Shown here one piece after another: positions 62,407-64,000 of a stretch of DNA of 64,000 nucleotides. The notes under the pieces are model-generated. The model saw only the letters and a program-made list of their open reading frames with translations, was not told where the DNA came from and ran no database searches. The stretch spans positions 677,919 through 741,918 of the forward strand of contig NZ_JBHTIK010000002.1 of the NCBI RefSeq assembly GCF_042676985.1, read 5' to 3'. The translations under genes and the position numbers were made by a program. Source of the stretch: Sphingosinicella xenopeptidilytica (lineage in GTDB: Bacteria > Pseudomonadota > Alphaproteobacteria > Sphingomonadales > Sphingomonadaceae). Position 1 is the first letter of the stretch. Every line of letters begins with the position of its first letter.

Positions 62407-62493
62407 ATGTCAGCGGGAGATAGCGAATTTCACGCTCGCCTCATTGTACGGCATCTAGTCGATCCACGAGAGGAAGAATGCGGCCGTGCATGA
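62407..62493 (+). CDS. Small ORF coupled to the following unknown gene
   Basis: 28 aa (MSAGDSEFHARLIVRHLVDP, then REEECGRA). AGGAG (62395-62399) stands 7 bp before the ATG. Its TGA overlaps the GTG start of the next gene by 8 bp, a translational-coupling layout. The ORF is too short for the length to be informative; the ribosome site and the overlap are the only support. Confidence 0.4.
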   Translation: MSAGDSEFHARLIVRHLVDPREEECGRA

Positions 62494-63019
62494 GCATCTA
62501 AGTGATCTTGCGCAGCTGCTCGGTCGTCACATGGCAGAACACTGCGTCGACGGGTTGTCCCGCCACTTCGGCGACGAACTTCTGGAAGCCTTTCCTCTGG
62601 AAGACCGAAAGTCGGTCAGCCTCGCCCTTGCTGAGCTGGAGGCGTACGGCCTCGTCACACTTTCGCGTGTCGTCGGTCCTGCTCTTCCGCGGGTACTCAC
62701 CACCGTCGAACTGTTCATCGCGAGTGACGTGGCAATCACCGGTCATGATCCTGTTGAGGACTCGGTCGCACTCGCACGCTTGTTGCTGGAAAGGCCCGAC
62801 CTAGGCAGAAATACTGGAGATTTAGAAGAAGTATCGGGATGGAAACGTCGCCGTTTCAACCCCGCATTTGCGCTGCTCATCCCATCTGTACCAGATGGAC
62901 GGGTCCGCAAGCCGTTCCATCCTGACTATCCGACTATGGGCATTATGCTCGCAGAAGAGGATCTCGTGACACTGCGCCGCTGTCCGTCGTCAGCACATTT
63001 GGCACAACTCGCGGCGTAG
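62486..63019 (+). CDS. Unknown protein next to an insertion sequence, C-terminus possibly altered
   Basis: 177 aa from a GTG at 62486 with GAGAGGAAGAA upstream. The sequence looks globular: an N-terminal helical part (HLSDLAQLLGRHMAEHCVDGL), a possible winged-helix region (VSLALAELEAYGLVTLSRVVGPALPRVL) and an aromatic/Pro-rich C-terminal half (WKRRRFNPAFALLIPSVPDG). Codon choice is less GC-biased than in the core genes, which suggests acquired DNA. Its end lies at the IS edge near 63000-63020, so the last residues may be IS sequence. Family not recognised. Confidence 0.5.
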   Translation: MHEHLSDLAQLLGRHMAEHCVDGLSRHFGDELLEAFPLEDRKSVSLALAELEAYGLVTLSRVVGPALPRVLTTVELFIASDVAITGHDPVEDSVALARLLLERPDLGRNTGDLEEVSGWKRRRFNPAFALLIPSVPDGRVRKPFHPDYPTMGIMLAEEDLVTLRRCPSSAHLAQLAA

Positions 63020-64000
63020 ATCAGCGGAGTGTGGGCCTCGTCTTGGATTGATGTTTAGGCGGCGAGCTTGCGGTGTTGCAAGCGCCGATGTTCGAGTGTC
63101 TTTCGCTTGATCCTTTCTCTTCGTTTGATGATGGCGGCAGCCCTGCCGAAGTAGGCATCGGCGGGTGTGACGTTGTCGAGGCCCTCGTGGTAGCGCTGGT
63201 GGTTGTAATGCTCGACGAAGGCCTTGATCTGCTGTTCGAGATCGCCCGGCAGGAAGTAATTCTCCAACAGCACACGGTTTTTGAGCGTCTGATGCCAGCG
63301 CTCGATCTTGCCTTGGGTCTGTGGGTGGAAGGGTGCGCCGCGCACGTGGCTCATCTTGTTGGCGTCGATGTATTCGGCCAACTCGCTCGCGATGTAGCTG
63401 GGGCCATAGCACATTGGCGTGGTCGCAGCCTGAGGCTGCCAGTGCCATATCGAGCGTGTCAGTGACGTCCTCGGCTCGCATGGTGGTGCAGAGCTTCCAT
63501 GCAATGATGTAGCGCGAGTAATCGTCGAGCACGGTCGAGAGATAGACCCAGCCCCATCCTATGATCTTGAAGTAGGTAAAGTCGGTCTGCCACATCTCGT
63601 TGGGGCGGGAGGTTTGTGTGTGGAACGCATCTGCCGCCTTGATCACGGTGTAGGCCGGGCTGGTGATCAGATCATGAGCCTTGAGCAGCCGGTAAACCGT
63701 AGCTTCGGACACGAAGTAGCGCCGCTCGTCGGTGAAGCGCACCGCCAGTTCTCGCGGGGACAGCTCGGTCTGTTCCAGCGCCATCTCGACGATCTGCTGC
63801 TGGACATCCTCGCCGATGCGGTTCCACACCCGGCTCGGCCCGGATGGTCGGTCTGCCAGCGCCTCGGGGCCACCTTCAAGGTAACGATCATACCAGCGGT
63901 AGAAGGTGCGCCGTGCCACGCCGAGCTGGTCCAGCGTGCGTTTGGCGGGCAGGTGCGACTGCTCGACGATCCGGATTATCTCCAGCTTCTCGGATGCAGG
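63000..64000 (-). mobile_element. IS3-like insertion sequence, partial (cut by window end)
   Basis: The right part of an insertion sequence on the minus strand. It contains most of a DD35E transposase and a short 3' flank after the transposase stop at 63055. The boundary near 63000 is estimated from where the unknown gene ends and IS-like sequence begins. The other end is outside the window, so terminal inverted repeats and target duplication cannot be checked. Confidence 0.65.
63055..64000 (-). pseudogene. IS3-like transposase, frameshifted and lacking the middle catalytic Asp
   Basis: Read from the window end, the frame gives a helix-turn-helix N-terminus (EKLEIIRIVEQSHLPAKRTL, ARRTFYRWYDRYLEGGPEAL). 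It continues to the first catalytic Asp (WQTDFTYFKIIGWGWVYLS) and ALAASGCDHANV. The rest continues in another frame: GPSYIASELAEYIDANKMSH, with the Glu in QTQGKIERWHQTLKN, and YHEGLDNVTPADAYFGRAAA. The switch point is at about 63404-63413. The expected LLSDNG segment, whose Asp should stand 35 residues before the Glu, is missing, so the deletion both shifts the frame and removes a catalytic residue. The copy should be inactive. Confidence 0.82.

Noticed and set aside
63000..63030. Terminal inverted repeat of the IS
   Set aside because: A TTGGCACAACTCGC-like stretch near 63000 is tempting, but the opposite end is outside the window, so no pair can be shown.

Overview
The window reads as a GC-rich chromosomal segment of an alphaproteobacterium, most likely a sphingomonad (order Sphingomonadales). 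This is inferred from gene content and order: EipA/DUF1134, a lone flbT, HdaA-type replication control beside purM/purN, the surA-pdxA-rsmA run, and a Ti-type (MOBQ) relaxase. No ribosomal RNA is present, so the taxon is not proven.

Layout. 1-8.8 kb: the end of a TPR protein, modABC molybdate uptake, an isolated flbT, an M28 peptidase lipoprotein, guaB, an RsmB/NOP methyltransferase and a small TPR protein. 8.75-14.3 kb (minus): rsmA, pdxA, surA and lptD (outer-membrane assembly plus rRNA and vitamin B6 genes). 14.4-19.5 kb: pepA-holC and ndk (plus), then a convergent purM-purN-MmcQ-like-hypothetical run (minus). 19.6-30.2 kb: a DUF2066-like gene, an AI-2E/PerM-like membrane protein, hdaA, ppk1, ppx, rnd (minus), aspS and ppk2; three polyphosphate enzymes lie within 8 kb. 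30.2-38.6 kb: an Arg/Asp-rich EF-hand protein, greB, a soluble lytic transglycosylase, dapA-smpB-DUF2062, a sulfite-oxidase-like molybdoenzyme and an M13 metallopeptidase. At 38.65 kb is tRNA-Pro(TGG). 38.9-48.3 kb: two regulators (receiver-like/MarR and LuxR), eipA, a fused 5-oxoprolinase, several small uncharacterised genes and a YpfJ-like metalloprotease. 48.3-51.3 kb: a bioF-bioD-bioA operon.

51.3-53.3 kb is mostly non-coding and unusual. It holds a short transcription-unit-like segment with a near-perfect Shine-Dalgarno sequence, an 18-codon mini-ORF and a terminator; a fasciclin gene behind a candidate EcfG stress promoter; three tandem DnaA-box-like 9-mers; a second terminator with no recognisable gene before it; and an AT-rich tract. 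The tract leads into a complete Csu-type (archaic) chaperone-usher pilus operon at 53.3-58.6 kb.

58.65-64.0 kb is mobile DNA. A Ti-type relaxase/helicase TraA faces away from TraC- and TraD-like genes, with a recognisable MOBQ oriT (inverted repeat plus nic core) between them. The traG coupling-protein gene expected next is absent. In its place is a lower-GC stretch with a small coupled ORF and an unknown gene, then the edge of an IS3-like element. That element's transposase is frameshifted by a deletion that removed its middle catalytic aspartate. The strongest items for follow-up are the oriT and its truncated module, the 51.4 kb structured segment, and the origin-like or regulatory segment at 52.4-53.15 kb.
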